Source of the DNA: Kingdonia uniflora
Lineage: Eukaryota > Streptophyta > Magnoliopsida > Ranunculales > Circaeasteraceae
NCBI GenBank assembly: GCA_014058105.1
Contig: JACGCM010002535.1
Span: 1,550,001 to 1,614,000, forward strand
DNA length: 64,000 nucleotides
Direction: 5' to 3'
Positions 1-11,429 of the stretch are shown here, piece after piece; the stretch's first letter is position 1, and each line of letters begins with the position of its first letter. Below the pieces are notes generated by a model that was not told where the DNA came from, did no database searches, and saw only the letters and a program-made list of their open reading frames with translations. A program made the translations under genes and the position numbers.

Positions 1-16
1 ATTATAGGTCTCGATT

Positions 17-1080
17 AAATGGCCAAGAAGCAGGGATGAAGTATGGAAAGCAAACATACCTCATACTTACCTTGCACAAGAGAAGTTTGATCAGAACTCG
101 ATGGTTGCCAAAGGTGAAAAAAATTCATTTCCAGGAGGAGACACCCATTTCCATTATGGAGCAGATAAATATATTGCCTCACTTGCAAACGTAAGATTGT
201 GTGCGTCTTTAACATAATGGAACATAGAAAGAGATACACAAAACACAAATCCTTGACCCAATTGTATAGTTGTGTCATTTACATAAAACCACCCATTCAT
301 GTAGTTTGCTGTGATTGCCTGCCTGCACGCATTCTCTGCATGTTCCCTCAAGTAGTGCACATGTTACATATTTTTGTACACCCTTCAGTGCCCTTTTTGT
401 CTCATACAATGTCTTATCATAAACCTTCTTTTGGACTACTTAGAAAAAGTAATGATCTTGCCCCTTGTTTGGATTGATAGATGCTTAACTTTTTGAAGAA
501 TAATCTGAACAAAACAATGAGGGAAGGATAAGGACAATTCTTGATATAGGGTGTGGAGTTACAAGTTTTGGAGCTTATCTTCTTTCTTTAATCATAATAG
601 CAATGTTTGTAGCACCAAATGACATGCATCAGAACCAGATCTAATTTTCCCTTGAGAGAGGCATTCCTACATACCTTGGTGTGTTAGTGACGAAGAGACT
701 GCCGTATCCTAGCCGGTCATTTGAACTTGCTCATTGTTCTCATTGTAGGATTCATTGGCTTTAGAGGGATGGTATCCTTCTTCTGGTGTTAGATAGATTA
801 CTGAAGCCAGGGGCTTATTTTGCATACTCATCCCCTGAAGCCTATGCACAAGATAAGGAAGATCTCAAAATATGGAGGAAAATGAGTACTCTTGTAAAGC
901 GCATGTGTTGGAAGATTGCTGCTAAAAGAAACCAAACCGTTATCTGGGTCAAACCTATGGCAAATGAATGCTATGAAGAAAGGAAACCTGGTACTCAACC
1001 TCCTGTATGCAGATCTGATGATGATCCTGATGTAGCTTGGGAAGTTCCCATGGAAGCTTGCATTACACCTTGCTCTGACC
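17..1080 (+). pseudogene. PMT-family (DUF248) methyltransferase pseudogene
   Basis: Resembles plant probable methyltransferases of the PMT3/PMT8 type, Golgi membrane SAM-dependent enzymes linked to pectin methylation. A first exon-like block (17-190) encodes ANIPHTYLAQEK and FHYGADKYIASLAN and ends at a GT donor at 191. A second block (481-1080) holds SAM motif I as DIGCGVTSFGAYL, then [30 protein letters not shown] and MEACITP, and ends at GTAAGT. It is broken: a frameshift near 520-530 just before motif I, and in-frame stops near 643 and 755 where the family has Gln (CAA to TAA, CAG to TAG). The following exon of the family was not found downstream, so the C-terminus is missing, and the N-terminus may lie left of the window. 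Family identity is firm from motifs; pseudogene status is read directly from the sequence. Confidence 0.85.
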
Positions 1081-1939
1081 GTAAGTATTTTCTATCTCGT
1101 CCTCTATCACTGTCATATTATTCATTAATTCCTAGCTGCAACGTATCATATGTGTTGGATATTAGTATTTACCTCAATATTCATGGAATTTAAAGATTTA
1201 CTTGATGCTCAATATGCAGTAAGCTTTGATATTTTTCCTTAGAATTCAATGTAGTATTTGTATTTGAATTTGTGCTCGCAAGTAGAATTTTATTTTTGTG
1301 AGGAAATGGGCCGCAATCTTTAAATATTTTGAAGGGTTTATAATTTTTATAGTTGGAGTGTGTATCAAGTATGGGGCATTTCTATGATGCATGAAATGCC
1401 TCATCCAAAATCTTAAGTATTTGAAAACCTTGATATTATATCTTCATAGAGCTTTTTGTCTCAACTTGAACTACTTCTTGGTTTCTATGTAGGCGTCCCA
1501 TATACATGCGGCTTTTGAGGCGCACAATGTTCAAAAACGATGAAGTGACGTGCCTTTTCTTTCATCTGCTTAAAGTTGCATGGGGAACTTGTAAGTCATA
1601 TATATCATTAACCAATGTACTTTAATTTATAATCTTTGTATGATACCTTTACCATCAATACCTACAAGTTTTTGTTGTCTAAATTAATGTATTTGGAAAA
1701 ACAATTGTAGGACTTGGATTGGGAATTGAATACTGCTAGATTGTTGTATGACACAGTTGAACAACATGGATTCGATTACAGTTTAACGAATTAGAAAATA
1801 GTGGTACTACTGCACTTTGTATTGTAGAGGAGAGGGTGTCCTCCTTATGTTATCAGAGAGGGAAACTTGTATATGATTTAAATTTTGATTAATGATAATA
1901 TTTTTTGATCAATGATATTTCTTTACTAAATTAATTGTG
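1081..1939. other. non-coding stretch after the methyltransferase pseudogene
   Basis: AT-rich. It begins as the intron after the GTAAGT donor at 1081. A short open stretch at about 1711-1791 (DLDWELNTARLLYDTVEQ, ending at TAG) could be a terminal exon but I do not recognise it. No PMT exon was found here. Confidence 0.4.
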
Positions 1940-2343
1940 AAATGCAACTTTATGTTTTAGGAAAATGACGAATATTTGTAGTAAAACTCTAGCGATGGAT
2001 TGGGGTTGTCCCTATTGATAAACTAAGGTAGAAGCTATCGTAAGATATTGCTTAAGCGGGAAAAATATTACAAAATTCTATTGTCGTAGCTTAGCGGCGG
2101 GTTGCTTCAGTCGTATATGCTCCATGGAAAGTCTTTTCATTAGGAAAAATGCGACAATTTGGTCATGTCTCAAATTAACGACTATTTTGTTTAGTCGTAT
2201 TTTACTCAAAAAATGACTACCAGTTGAGCTGCTAATGAAATACGGCCAGCCCGAGGCGACGGGTAAAACGACGGCAATTCCCCTCGTTTTTGCAAAAATA
2301 CGACGGAATATTGCCTTCGTTTTTTAGCCTTTTTGTTGTAGTG
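1940..2343. mobile_element. CACTA-like transposon terminus
   Basis: The block ends at 2343 with TTTTTGTTGTAGTG, whose complement starts CACTACAACAAAAA, typical of plant CACTA (CMC) ends. Inside are repeated short motifs of the CGACGG / CGTATTTT kind in both orientations (2085-2300), resembling CACTA subterminal repeats. The opposite end was not found, so this is probably a truncated end. The next base, 2344, is in the LTR fragment of the Athila remnant, so the CACTA sequence may have cut that LTR. Confidence 0.5.
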
Positions 2344-2540
2344 AAATATATTTGTTCTTTGACTTTTTGTGTTATGAACTGTTGAAAACACTTTTACTTG
2401 ACTTTAAGAGCTTGATTTCAAATATCCATCCCCAATAGCTACAATCAAACAAACACACATAAGTATCTAAAATTAAATATAATGGACAACTAAAATACAT
2501 GTTCAGGTATATTAAAAATGTCATAATTATATGCTCATCA
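2344..2540 (-). repeat. 3' LTR fragment of the minus-strand Athila remnant
   Basis: On the minus strand it starts TGATGAGCATATAATTATGA right after the polypurine tract, the expected LTR start for this lineage. Only about 200 bp remain before the CACTA-like end. It does not resemble the 834 bp shared by the LTRs at 10148 and 15947 beyond the first bases, so the two Athila-like elements belong to different LTR families. Confidence 0.6.
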
Positions 2541-2552
2541 AATACCCCTAAA
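2541..2552 (-). promoter_or_regulatory. polypurine tract (plus-strand primer site)
   Basis: Minus-strand TTTAGGGGTATT lies immediately before the LTR start. The same arrangement (CGGGGGTATT then TGATAG) occurs at 15937-15950 in the related plus-strand element. Confidence 0.55.
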
Positions 2553-2559
2553 CTTGTCT

Positions 2560-3795
2560 TTTACTCGTCCCGAGTAAAATAAAATAATAGCCACTTTTAC
2601 ATGTAGTGCGATTGTATTTAACATATCTAACAAACCGTTAAACCTCCAGGTTTAACCTGGTGGACGAATGTTGTCTCGTAAGGGTTTGCAGTGACTATAA
2701 TCGCAAAAATAAATAATAAAATTCTAAACAATTTTAGAATACACATGACTCATTTCCTCTGAATTTATCCTTACTTAGTTGCGATGAAAATATACCGATG
2801 GAAAAATCCTTAAACTTGCTATTCTCCTAAGTATACCAAAGAATATTTTAAGCTTATCCAAAACTAGAGGCACTACCTCATGATTATAAAGAGATTCAAG
2901 TATTTTGCTTTAGCTATATTTGAGTATACAATAAAAATAGCTTTATCGCCTAATACGCTGTCAAGAATAATTTACTCAGTTTTTTGTAGTCTAGTTCTTA
3001 CTGAAATAAATTCAACGGTCAGTTCGACAAATGCCTTAGTCAATTCGTCTTCCTAGATTTTTTTCTCAAGCCTTTTTTTTAGTACATTGTTTCTTAGTGA
3101 GGCACCCATAACAAGGACATTTTAGTCGATAATACTCGTTAGATAGCTAAGGTTGCCAGGGTGTGGTGCCCCATCATGACCTAGACTCAGGATTCTCACA
3201 AGTAACATTTTCCTATGCTCCTTTCATATAGTTCAGGGTCAAACTCGAGATTGGCAATAATATTTCCTCTTTCAGTTCTTAATCATACAAGTAGCCTTGT
3301 AGCGTGAAAGTTTTTAGAACACATTTGGCTTATTATTTTTTTCTTAGGATTAAACTTATTCTTAGGCAGTTGTCTCCATTGTAGCAAACTATTCCTTACA
3401 TAAATGCTAAATTTCCCCTAGATTGAGCAAAAATTATTGAAGGTATTAATTGTAAAACTACAGTGAAATGCACATTTTCAAAATATGCCAAGCTAACTTG
3501 AATTATTCACTAATAAAAAGATAGTACATTCAGCTTAAGATAGTCCAAAATATTCTAGTATATACTTGGTACAATTTCAAAATTTAGGTTTTTCCATAAT
3601 ATTTATGTCAAGGTAAAATAAATTGAAGTGTTTGGAAATTCGTCAAAAATATATCATAAATTGTAAAAATATCATTATTTAACTTTTTTTTAAAAACATT
3701 TAAATAAATAGTTTTCTACCCCCGAACTTAAATGAAGCATTTCCCTCAATGTTTGAGGACAATAAAATAAATGAAAGAGGAAAACTAAAATTTCT
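2560..3795 (-). repeat. Athila 3' non-coding region; inverted homologue of 14590-15945
   Basis: Lies between the integrase remnant and the polypurine tract. Long stretches match the complement of 14590-15945, for example 3440-3650 against 14810-15020, and the GGGTTTGCAGTGACTATA segment at 2682 against 15788. No ORF of note. It is transcribed-UTR-like sequence shared by both Athila-like elements in opposite orientation. Confidence 0.7.
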
Positions 3796-3819
3796 CACCT
3801 GAATGTGCTATGGGAGGCC

Positions 3820-4818
3820 GCCCAAGAAGCGCCAAGTTTATCGTCTTCAGCCAGACTAATATACCCCCATACTTAAATGATGTTGCAATGGTACTATTGG
3901 GGTATAAAATATCAGCTCTGATATACTGGATCATCTAGAAATGTTGTCTCTTCATCGAAAGTGCAGGACTCTAAGTACGGTTTTAATCATTGGCTATTGA
4001 CCTTAAAATTATTTCCGCTCTTAGGATCCTCCACCTCCACAGCCCCATGAGAAAAAATAGATTTACCGCAAAGGGGCCATGCCAACAGGATCATAGTTTC
4101 TCAGGAAATAGACGAAGCTTTGAGTTATAAAGCAATATCTTTTGATTAGGCTCAAAGGTTTTACGAATAATTGATTTATTTTGAAAAGCTTTAGTACGTT
4201 TCTTGTAAAATTTTAAACTTTTATAAGCATCATGATGGAGTTCATCCAACTTGAAAAGTTAAAGCTTTTTCTTGGACCCAACTTGGTCTATTTCAAAGTT
4301 AAGGGCCTTTGTGGTCCAAAGAGTTTTATGCTTTAGTTTCACAGGTAAGTGGTAAGCCTTCATAAAGATTAGCCTATAGGTTGACATTCCAATTGGGGTT
4401 TTATAAGCTTTTCGATAGGCCCGAAAAGCATCATTCAGATGATCTAACCAGTGATAAATATTACTGGTCCTCTAACATATATCACAAGAAGAACAAAAGG
4501 TCTATTCGTCATGGAAAAGGGTAGGCCAATAAAGACCAGATTGAAAAAAAAAATTATAGCCGTTTTCTTGGCACTGAAATGCCCTCCACATGCATAGGTG
4601 TGGCAAAACATAAGTACACTTTGGAACTCATCATTTGAAATGCATTTCCTAATGACTTGGCCAGAATAAAACTTATAGATATATGGATCGTCCCAACTGA
4701 AATGTCTAACCTCGTGTTGGAATTTGGTTTTATCTTTCTTAGACCAGTGGTCAGGTAATCGTTCAGAAGTATGATAATTGACAATGTCGGCATACCAAGG
4801 TAGTTGTATAATAGTCAT
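3820..4818 (-). pseudogene. Athila integrase remnants, catalytic core deleted
   Basis: The minus-strand frame 4444-4818 carries the end of the RNase H-integrase linker (ADIVNYHTSERLPDHW) and an HHCC-like segment with HTYACGGHFSAKKTA. Directly after it, with no room for the roughly 150-residue DDE core, comes the C-terminal integrase part at 3820-4440 (NDAFRAYRKAYKTPIGMS, then a basic region around LYNSKLRLFPEK). The core containing the catalytic D, D and E is therefore missing, with a frameshift at the junction. Not functional. Confidence 0.7.
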
Positions 4819-4967
4819 GAGCTGCTCATCAAAAAATATCTCTAAGATAGGTAGAAGATCTTCACCACCTTCGATCAGAAGTGGGGATAAATGGGCAACA
4901 ACATTTTCAACACCATTCTTATCTCGAATTTTGATGTCAAATTCTTGTAATAAGAGGATCCATCGGA

Positions 4968-5228
4968 TTAACTGAGGTTTAGGGTCCTTTTGGATAACAA
5001 ATATTTTAAGGCCGCTTGATCAGTGTAAACAATAATTTTAGACCCAACATGATATGACCAAAAATTTTCTAATACAAATACAATGGCTAATAACTCTTTC
5101 TTAGTAGTGGAGTAATTCATTTGTACATTACTGAGTACAGGATTGGCATAGTAAATAACATGAGGTCTTTTATCTACTCTTTGTCCTAAAACTGCTCCAA
5201 CAGCATAGTCAAATGCATTGCACATCAA
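4968..5228 (-). pseudogene. Athila RNase H domain
   Basis: The frame contains DYAVGAVLGQRVDKRPHVIY, YSTTKKELLAIVFVLE and VYTDQAALKYLL, which are the Ty3/gypsy RNase H signatures (E of KELLA and D of YTD present). It degrades the RNA strand of the cDNA hybrid. It is separated from the RT frame by stops at about 5229-5255, and the downstream part ending near DKNGVENVVAHLS (about 4890-4960) is in another frame. Clear family call; broken copy. Confidence 0.8.
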
Positions 5229-5882
5229 TTGAAATAGAAGATCCCAGTTGGGCTATTAGATGATTGGAATGGAAGTTAATAAAAGTTTGAGATTCTCAAT
5301 AGATCTAGAACATTCATCATCAAAGTGGAAATCAGTGTCCTTAACAAGTAAATTGCACAAGAGTTGGGAAATTTTACTAGAATTTTTTATGAACCGACGA
5401 TAAAACCCTGCATGGCCGAGAAATGATCGAATGGCCTTAACCGTCTGAGGAGGAGGTAAGGAAGAAATAATATCGATTTTGACCTTATAAACTTTTATTC
5501 CTTTGTTAAAAATGATATGCCCAAAAACTATCCCTTGTGTCACCATGAAGCGACACTTTTCCCAGTTTAACACCTAATTGGTTTGTGTACATCATTCTAG
5601 CATGAGCTCTAAATGGTGCAAACATTCATCAAAAGAGGAACCAAACACTACAAAATCATCCATGAAGATTTCGATAAATTTAATAACCATATTAGATAAT
5701 ATCCTCATCATACAACGTTGAAATATAGCGGGTGCATTATACAAACCAAATAACATACATCGATAAGCATAAGTCATGTTGGGATATGTGAATGTGGTTT
5801 TCTTTTGATCTTCTGGAGCAATGGGGATCTGATTATATCCTGAATAATCGTCAAGAAAGCAACAATGACTCTTTCAGGCTAA
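5229..5882 (-). pseudogene. Athila reverse transcriptase, palm and thumb part
   Basis: The minus strand reads, across two open segments (5592-5777 and 5256-5573), DYSGYNQIPIAPEDQ, LFGLYNAPAIFQRCM, the catalytic box as FMDDF, GSSFDECLHHL, NWEKCRFMV and FLGHAGFYRRFI. The Athila lineage normally has MDD here, so the active-site aspartates remain. Stops interrupt the frame at about 5574-5591 and just before 5256. It continues from the protease/RT frame at 5883-7241. Confidence 0.85.
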
Positions 5883-7241
5883 TCATTCAAGCATTTGATC
5901 AATGAATGGAAGAGGAAAATGACATTTCCTTGTGACCGTGTTCAACTTTATGTAATCGATACAAACATGCCACCCGGTGGTCATACAGGTAGGGATTAAT
6001 CCATTATTCTCATTTTTGACTACAATAATATATGATTTCTTGAGTACAAATTGAACAGGGTTGACCCACTTAGTATCCGAAATAGGGTATTTGATACCAG
6101 AATCTAAAAGCTTGAGAACTTCCTTCTTAACAACCTCCATCATAGTTGAATTTAAATACCATTGCACCTCGCGTGAATTTTTAGCACGTTCCTCGAGATT
6201 GATGCAATGCATGCACATGGCCGGGCTAATTCCCTTCAAGTCTGCTATAGACCACCCTATGGCTGATTTATGTTTTCTAAGGACACTCAGCAGTCTACCT
6301 TCCTGGTCATAATCTAGATTGGAAGTTATCATCCTAGGTAGAGTTTCAGAATCACCTAGAAAGGTATACTTGAGAGTATTGAGTAATGGCTTGAGTTCCA
6401 ACTGGGGTGGCTTAACAATGGATAGAATAGGTAAAGTAATTGATGGTTTAAGAGGTTCTAATATAGGTCTCCATTTGAACATGTTAATAATAGGATTTGA
6501 GTCGAGTAAGGCATTAATTTCTTCAACGATCGCGTCTTCATCAAAGTTCTCACCAAAGTTTGCAATACATGATTTTAATGGGTCCTCAAAAAAGGATTTA
6601 GGGAAAGAGTTATAAACTAAAGAGTCAATTATATTGAAGTTAGCCATGTCATCAGAATTAGGCACTTGAGTATTATTGTAAAAAGCATTGAGTGTTATTT
6701 TCAAGTTTCCCATAAATAGTTGTAAGACCCTATTAAAGCAATTGATAATGGAATGGGCAGTAGCAGGAAAAGGGCAGCCCAATATGATAGGAATCTCACA
6801 GTCAGGATTCGTGACATCTTTAGTGTCCAAAACAACAAAGTCCACAAGAAAAATAGGAGTATCAACCTTGATAAGAATATTCGCAAGGATACCACGTGGG
6901 TATCGTATTGACCTATCAGCCAAATAAAGTATTATTCGGGTAGGTTTGAGTTCTCCAAGTCCTAATTCCTGATAGGCCGAGTAAGGTAAGACATTCATAC
7001 TAGCCCCCAAGTCGAGTAACGCCCTATCCATTTTGTGATCTCTAATTTTATAAGGGATGGTTGGGCCTCCAGGATCTTGAAGCTTAGGAGGGGTTAATGT
7101 CTTAGTTAAGAAGACTTTCTTGTGCACATTAATATTCATTTTCCTAGTGCATGCATCCTTAAGGAATTTTGTATACGCAGAAATAAGCCTGATGGCATCG
7201 AGTATTGGAATATTTATATGAGCTTGCTTAAATGTATCCAA
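5883..7241 (-). pseudogene. Athila protease plus N-terminal reverse transcriptase frame
   Basis: The longest open frame in the window (452 codons). It carries a retroviral-type aspartic protease motif DLGASMNVLPYS near residue 75 (DLG replacing DTG), IILGCPF about 80 residues later, a linker, then RT fingers: KLLDSGIKYPISDTKWVNPV, CIDYIKLNTVTRKCHFPLPF. The frame stops just before the palm domain, which continues in the next open segments. Gag lies upstream on the same strand. The T-to-L change in the protease triad and the loss of downstream continuity suggest an inactive copy. Confidence 0.85.
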
Positions 7242-8800
7242 TATCTCATCAAATTAAATCCCTTTATTAGCCAGAAGAAGGCGTTGTGGATAAGGCACCT
7301 TTGGCTAAATATGTGCCTTTGGTACGAAAATGGACGAGGTAGGCAACTCCATAGTTTTCTTATAAGTCTCATGGTTGCTTACTATAACTGGTTCACTCAT
7401 ACCTACCTCATCCTTAATAGCAACTGGTATTGGCTCCCTAGGTATTTCAACTCGGTTATTAATTTATCTACCATTTCGAAGAGTGGTAATTCCATTAAGA
7501 AATTTGGGATTGAGCTAGAATCAAAACCTGGTGGTCATTTTAGATTAGATACAGGTTGGCTAGGCAGCTTACCTGGTGGTCCCTCATGCAATGAATTTGC
7601 TAATTGTCCTATCTGAGTCTCTAAATTAGAGATAGATTGGGATGTATAATTTTGATTTACCAAAGTCCATTGTTGGAATTGCATCATTTGCTGTTAAAAT
7701 TGTAATGCTTGTTTATAACTTTCCATTAATTGCTGCATAAAGAGAGCAATGGTGTCTTCCAAAGATGGTTTAGGTTGAGCGGGTGAGAACTGTTTGAATT
7801 ACTGAAATGATTGCTGAGATGCCTAAGAATAAGATTAAGAAAGGGGATTCCTTGGAAATTTATGGCCTGAGGTTTGTGGCTCTCCAAAGCCCGAACTGGG
7901 TTGGTTATTCTTCCACGAAAAATTTGGGTGGTTTTGCCAAGTTGGCTTGTAGAGGTCAAAGGGCTTCTTATAGGCATTATTCAAAGCATTCATTTGTTCT
8001 TAATTGTCATTCATTTCATTAAACATGGGATACATTTGAGTCACATGTGTTACATCATAACAAACGATGCAACCCTATTGCAGAACTTTGTTCACACTAC
8101 CCTCATATTTATTCATAGCCATAGCCTTAATTTTTTGGGTAAGAGTATCTAATTGGACTTTGATGGTTGTTCCCTCACTCACTTTGTATAAGCTACCTTT
8201 CTTGGTTATACAGACATTTCTATGAGGATCAAAATCCCACTGTTAAGAGTTCTCAACCAATGTCTCAAACTCTTCATAAGCTCTATCGGGTTCAAGGTCC
8301 TAGAATTTTTCACTATGCATGGATTCTAGCCTATAACGATTCTCAGAAGTTTTTCCATGATAGAAGATTTGGGCTAGTTGTTACTTCTCAAAACCATGAT
8401 GGAGACATTGTAAAAGAAGATTTTTATATCTCTCTCGTACCTCGTAAAACATTTCACTATCATTTTGAGCAAATTCAACAATTGTATTTCTAAGAGTGGG
8501 GCTTTATCCCATTGAAAACCATTTGGTTTTGAACTTAGTCTCCATTTGGTCCCATGAATTGATAGATGCTGGTGTTAATGAATCAAGCTAATGACTCACC
8601 TTGTCTTTTAGTGAGAATGAGAATAAATGAAGGCAAACGGAATCCTCAATAAAATGTTGATATTTTAAGAGCGCACAAATTTTCTTAAATTAGTGGGCAT
8701 GGTTAAAAGGGATCTCAGAATCAAGCTTATAAAATATAGGCAACATTTGGATCACACTAGGCTTGATTTCATAATGATTTATTGTGACGATTGGTAACAC
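7242..8800 (-). pseudogene. Athila gag, heavily interrupted
   Basis: Reading the minus strand through stops gives a gag core near 8500-8770 (LHLFSFSLKDKVSHWLDSL after one stop, then SINSWDQMETKF) and FYEVRERYKNLLLQCLHHG near 8420. A zinc-knuckle remnant near 8030-8090 reads CIVCYDVTHVTQMY: C-x2-C-x4-H-x4-Y, so the last Cys is lost. Then comes QNHPNFSWKNNQ (7889-7952), a hallmark of Athila gag tails, and KPSLEDTIALFMQQ near 7740-7770. At least six stops interrupt it. It would encode the capsid protein that packages element RNA. Confidence 0.75.
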
Positions 8801-9130
8801 GATACACGAAGGTATATCGTTTACCACTGGGGTCTAATAGTCCCTAAGAGATTTGGCGGTAGCTATAATTGGTGGTTTGACTTCTAGCTCAACAACAAGC
8901 TCAATTGGGGCAACTCAAGCTAGATTACCCTCCTCCAAAATTGGGGGTCCTAAGTTTTCTATTGTGTTGATTGGGCGAAGTAGTTGCCTTCTCCTCTTAG
9001 GCTGAGGTGATGGGCCGTAAATAGATAAAGGTTCTGGTAAACTTCCTAAATGTTTTTCTCCACGTATCCAATTGATGATATACAAACTAATATATGATAA
9101 AATTTGGCACCTGATGCAGCAAGCAATCAA

Positions 9131-10147
9131 TCAAACCTATAATCTAATACTTCAACATTATTTAAGAAGTAATAATTAGGTCTCCCCTATATTCTTTTAT
9201 ATTCACAAAAGGGTAGGATGGTAAAAGGCTTTGGTTCCTACACTCCTCTGCGTCATTGTACTAGTACTAGCTTGGAGTAGATGTTTAGTCCTCACGCCCG
9301 AGTGAGTCGCCTTATCGTACGTTAGCACTCGGAATGGTAACGTCGCAGACCTACAACCAGTATTTTGTGGCGCTAGGTTGGGGTCGTATCCTACGAACCC
9401 CTGTTTGTACCCCAGTCCAGTACACCTTACCGTTGGGTGATGAAATCCTATGAGAATCTTGTTACTCTTTATTATTATCAGTTATTTTCAGGTATGGAAG
9501 GTTTAATTTTTGTGCGATATGAATTTCTTTGTATCCTTAATGGGTGGTCCCACTTGTTAGAGAGCTTTTTAGGTGATGATATCCCACAAGTCTTTAATAG
9601 TTTTTACCTTTACTAATGTTGGAATAAAAATAAATTTAAACACGTTAATAGGTCAATCCAACCTCAGTAAATATTTTATTAGAGCAACGTCTATTTGCAC
9701 AGTCCACACGACTTTATGTTCCTAGTGCCGGGGTAGAGCGGATATGAAGCCCTTCTAGATGTCAAGTTTAGAGAAATACCAACCTACAGGATGTATTTCC
9801 CTGTGAAGCTGTGGCCGCCCCTTCATTTAGGGGGCAAAAAACGGAAGTACCCCTTCACTTAGGGGACACAAAAAGGATGGAGGTCATGATGCTTTGAGTT
9901 TTGCATATTTTTTGTCCCTCACTTTTTCCACTTCCGATCGTCCTCCCCCTGAAGGTATAGTGCTTTGTGTCCAAGAAGTAGTTCACCAAAAGAATAAGCT
10001 CTGTGATAATGAAGTGGTCAATGAATAATATCTCCTTACTGCTCATTTTTTTTGACTATTTTACTAGTGTAAGGTGTTAAGGACAAGTATTGATGACCAA
10101 AACACACTTATATATTGATGACCAAGAAGCAAGTATACATAGATGAC
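9131..10147 (-). other. 5' leader of minus-strand Athila; inverted homologue of about 12150-12970
   Basis: No credible ORF. The block 9140-9900 matches the complement of 12150-12970: the GTGAGTCGCCTTATCGTA region at 9302 against 12790, the paired CCCCTTCACTTAGGGG motifs near 9830-9870 against 12250-12300, and the GACTTTATGTTCCTAGTGCC region near 9709 against 12390. The outer part (9900-10147) is not matched, and no primer site or LTR was found before the insertion at 10148. TATTGATGACCAA occurs twice (about 10087 and 10115). Confidence 0.65.
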
Positions 10148-10250
10148 TGATGGACACGTAATATTTATGTGTACAACTCCTAAATTTATATCAACCTAGT
10201 CATTTATTTAATAAATGTGACACTAATAGTACTTTTGTTTGTATTGATAG

Positions 10251-10531
10251 AAATCGGTCACATGATAAGCAAATCGTACATTTTTCTGATTTTCAACAAA
10301 GAACAAGGGTGATATACTCCAACAATGATTCTCATATAAAGTTGTCAACCAAAGGTCCATGGACATGGAAGCCCATTGAAGAGAATTAAATAAATCGGTC
10401 GCATAATAAACAAGTCGTACATTTTTCCAGTTTTTAATAAATATTAAGGGTGATGCACTCCAACAATGATTCTCATGTGAAGTTGTCAACCAAAGGTCCA
10501 TGGACATAGAAGCCCATTGAAGTGAATTAAA
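10251..10531 (+). repeat. 141-bp tandem duplication inside the 5' LTR
   Basis: Two units, 10251-10391 and 10392-10531, each running from AAATCGGTC to GAATTAAAT and sharing GTTGTCAACCAAAGGTCCAT. The same pair occurs in the 3' LTR, so the duplication predates insertion. Confidence 0.85.
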
Positions 10532-10632
10532 TGTAGATATTATTCTCATGAGTTGTAATATCTATGCATGGATTTAGGCATTGTTTAGGGGATTTAATAT
10601 TAATTGTGATATTTTGTAACTCTTCCTATACT

Positions 10633-10642
10633 CTATAAATAG
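10633..10642 (+). promoter_or_regulatory. TATA box of the 5' LTR
   Basis: CTATAAATAG in a context typical of a plant LTR promoter; the same site is at 16432-16441 in the 3' LTR. Confidence 0.6.
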
Positions 10643-11411
10643 GAGGGGAATCCTACCCATGAGAGATCATCTTGGAGAGTATAGATATCAAGGTTCAATA
10701 AGCAATAAAGTTCTTGTTCTTCTCTTTTACTTGGGTTTTACACTTATTGTAGTAAAATTATAATGACAATGATCAAAGGGTTGAGTAGCTAAACTTCTTA
10801 GCCAAGGCTAGAGGAAGCTCCATTAAATGTAACTTTAGTGTAGATTGTTTAGTTTAGTTAGAGCAATTGCATTCTCTTTATTCCGGCGTAATGCATATTC
10901 ATATTCCTTCGTCCTATGCTTGACCATAGTTAGTATTAGGAGGAATAATAGATCTAAGTAACCATCTTGTTTGACCATAACAAGATAGGTTAGGAACACG
11001 GAGAAGAGAACATAATCCATGCTTATCAAATGGACCATGGTTGAATAAGTTGGTTTATAGGTAGTTCCCAATCAATAATTATCTTATCTAGTGATGTATT
11101 GCATATACCCGACCAAGGATATGCGATACGGGAATTTCTGAATACTCTAACTTGGTATACTATCTCAAGGTTACAACGGATGGAGTGGAATCGATGCCTT
11201 GGTTTCCACTCCAATTTATCTTGTAATTTGTTTCACTCTTCTTTTTATTTCAAAACCTGCACAAACTCCTTGTTATTGGATAAAACTAGTAGCTCGATGT
11301 ATAATTCACACCACAAGTCTATTGAGATATGACCCACTTACCCTTGTACTTAATGGTACACCGTGCACTTGTGGGTCTTTTAAGACGTCGGTTTATAATC
11401 GATCAAGATTT

Positions 11412-11429
11412 TGACACCGTTGTCGGGGA
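11412..11429 (+). promoter_or_regulatory. primer-binding site, tRNA-Asp type
   Basis: TGACACCGTTGTCGGGGA matches the usual Athila primer site TGGCGCCGTTGCCGGGGA (complement of the tRNA-Asp 3' end) at 15 of 18 positions. All three differences are G-to-A or C-to-T, as expected from cytosine deamination. This site places the true 5' LTR end near 11405. Confidence 0.75.

Larger units (their letters stand above)
2344..10147 (-). mobile_element. Degenerate Athila-like Ty3/gypsy retrotransposon, minus strand
   Basis: Read on the minus strand: leader (9131-10147), gag (about 7242-8800), protease (near 7000), RT, RNase H, integrase remnants (3820-4818), a 1.2-kb 3' non-coding region, polypurine tract and a short 3' LTR piece. 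Protein motifs match the Athila lineage: DLGASMNVLPYS protease, FMDDF RT box, and a gag ending in QNHPNFSWKNNQ. Every domain has stops or frameshifts, and the integrase catalytic core is mostly absent. The 5' LTR is missing: the sequence is interrupted at 10147/10148 by the LTR of the next element. Confidence 0.85.
10148..11405 (+). repeat. 5' LTR of the pol-less Athila-like element
   Basis: Starts TGATGGACACGTAATATTTA and, judged by the primer site, ends ...CGATCA at 11405. Bases 10148-10981 pair with 15947-16780 at high identity; 10982-11405 has no partner because the 3' LTR is truncated. It contains a TATA-like box, a ~141-bp internal tandem duplication and a run of AATAAA-like sites near 10697. 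Confidence 0.75.

Noticed and set aside
5883..7241. 452-codon frame as a host gene
   Set aside because: Protease and RT motifs place it in an Athila element.
6061..7616. Plus-strand open frames opposite the Athila pol and gag (for example 6319-6615, 7122-7616)
   Set aside because: They are shadows of the minus-strand coding sequence with no motif of their own.
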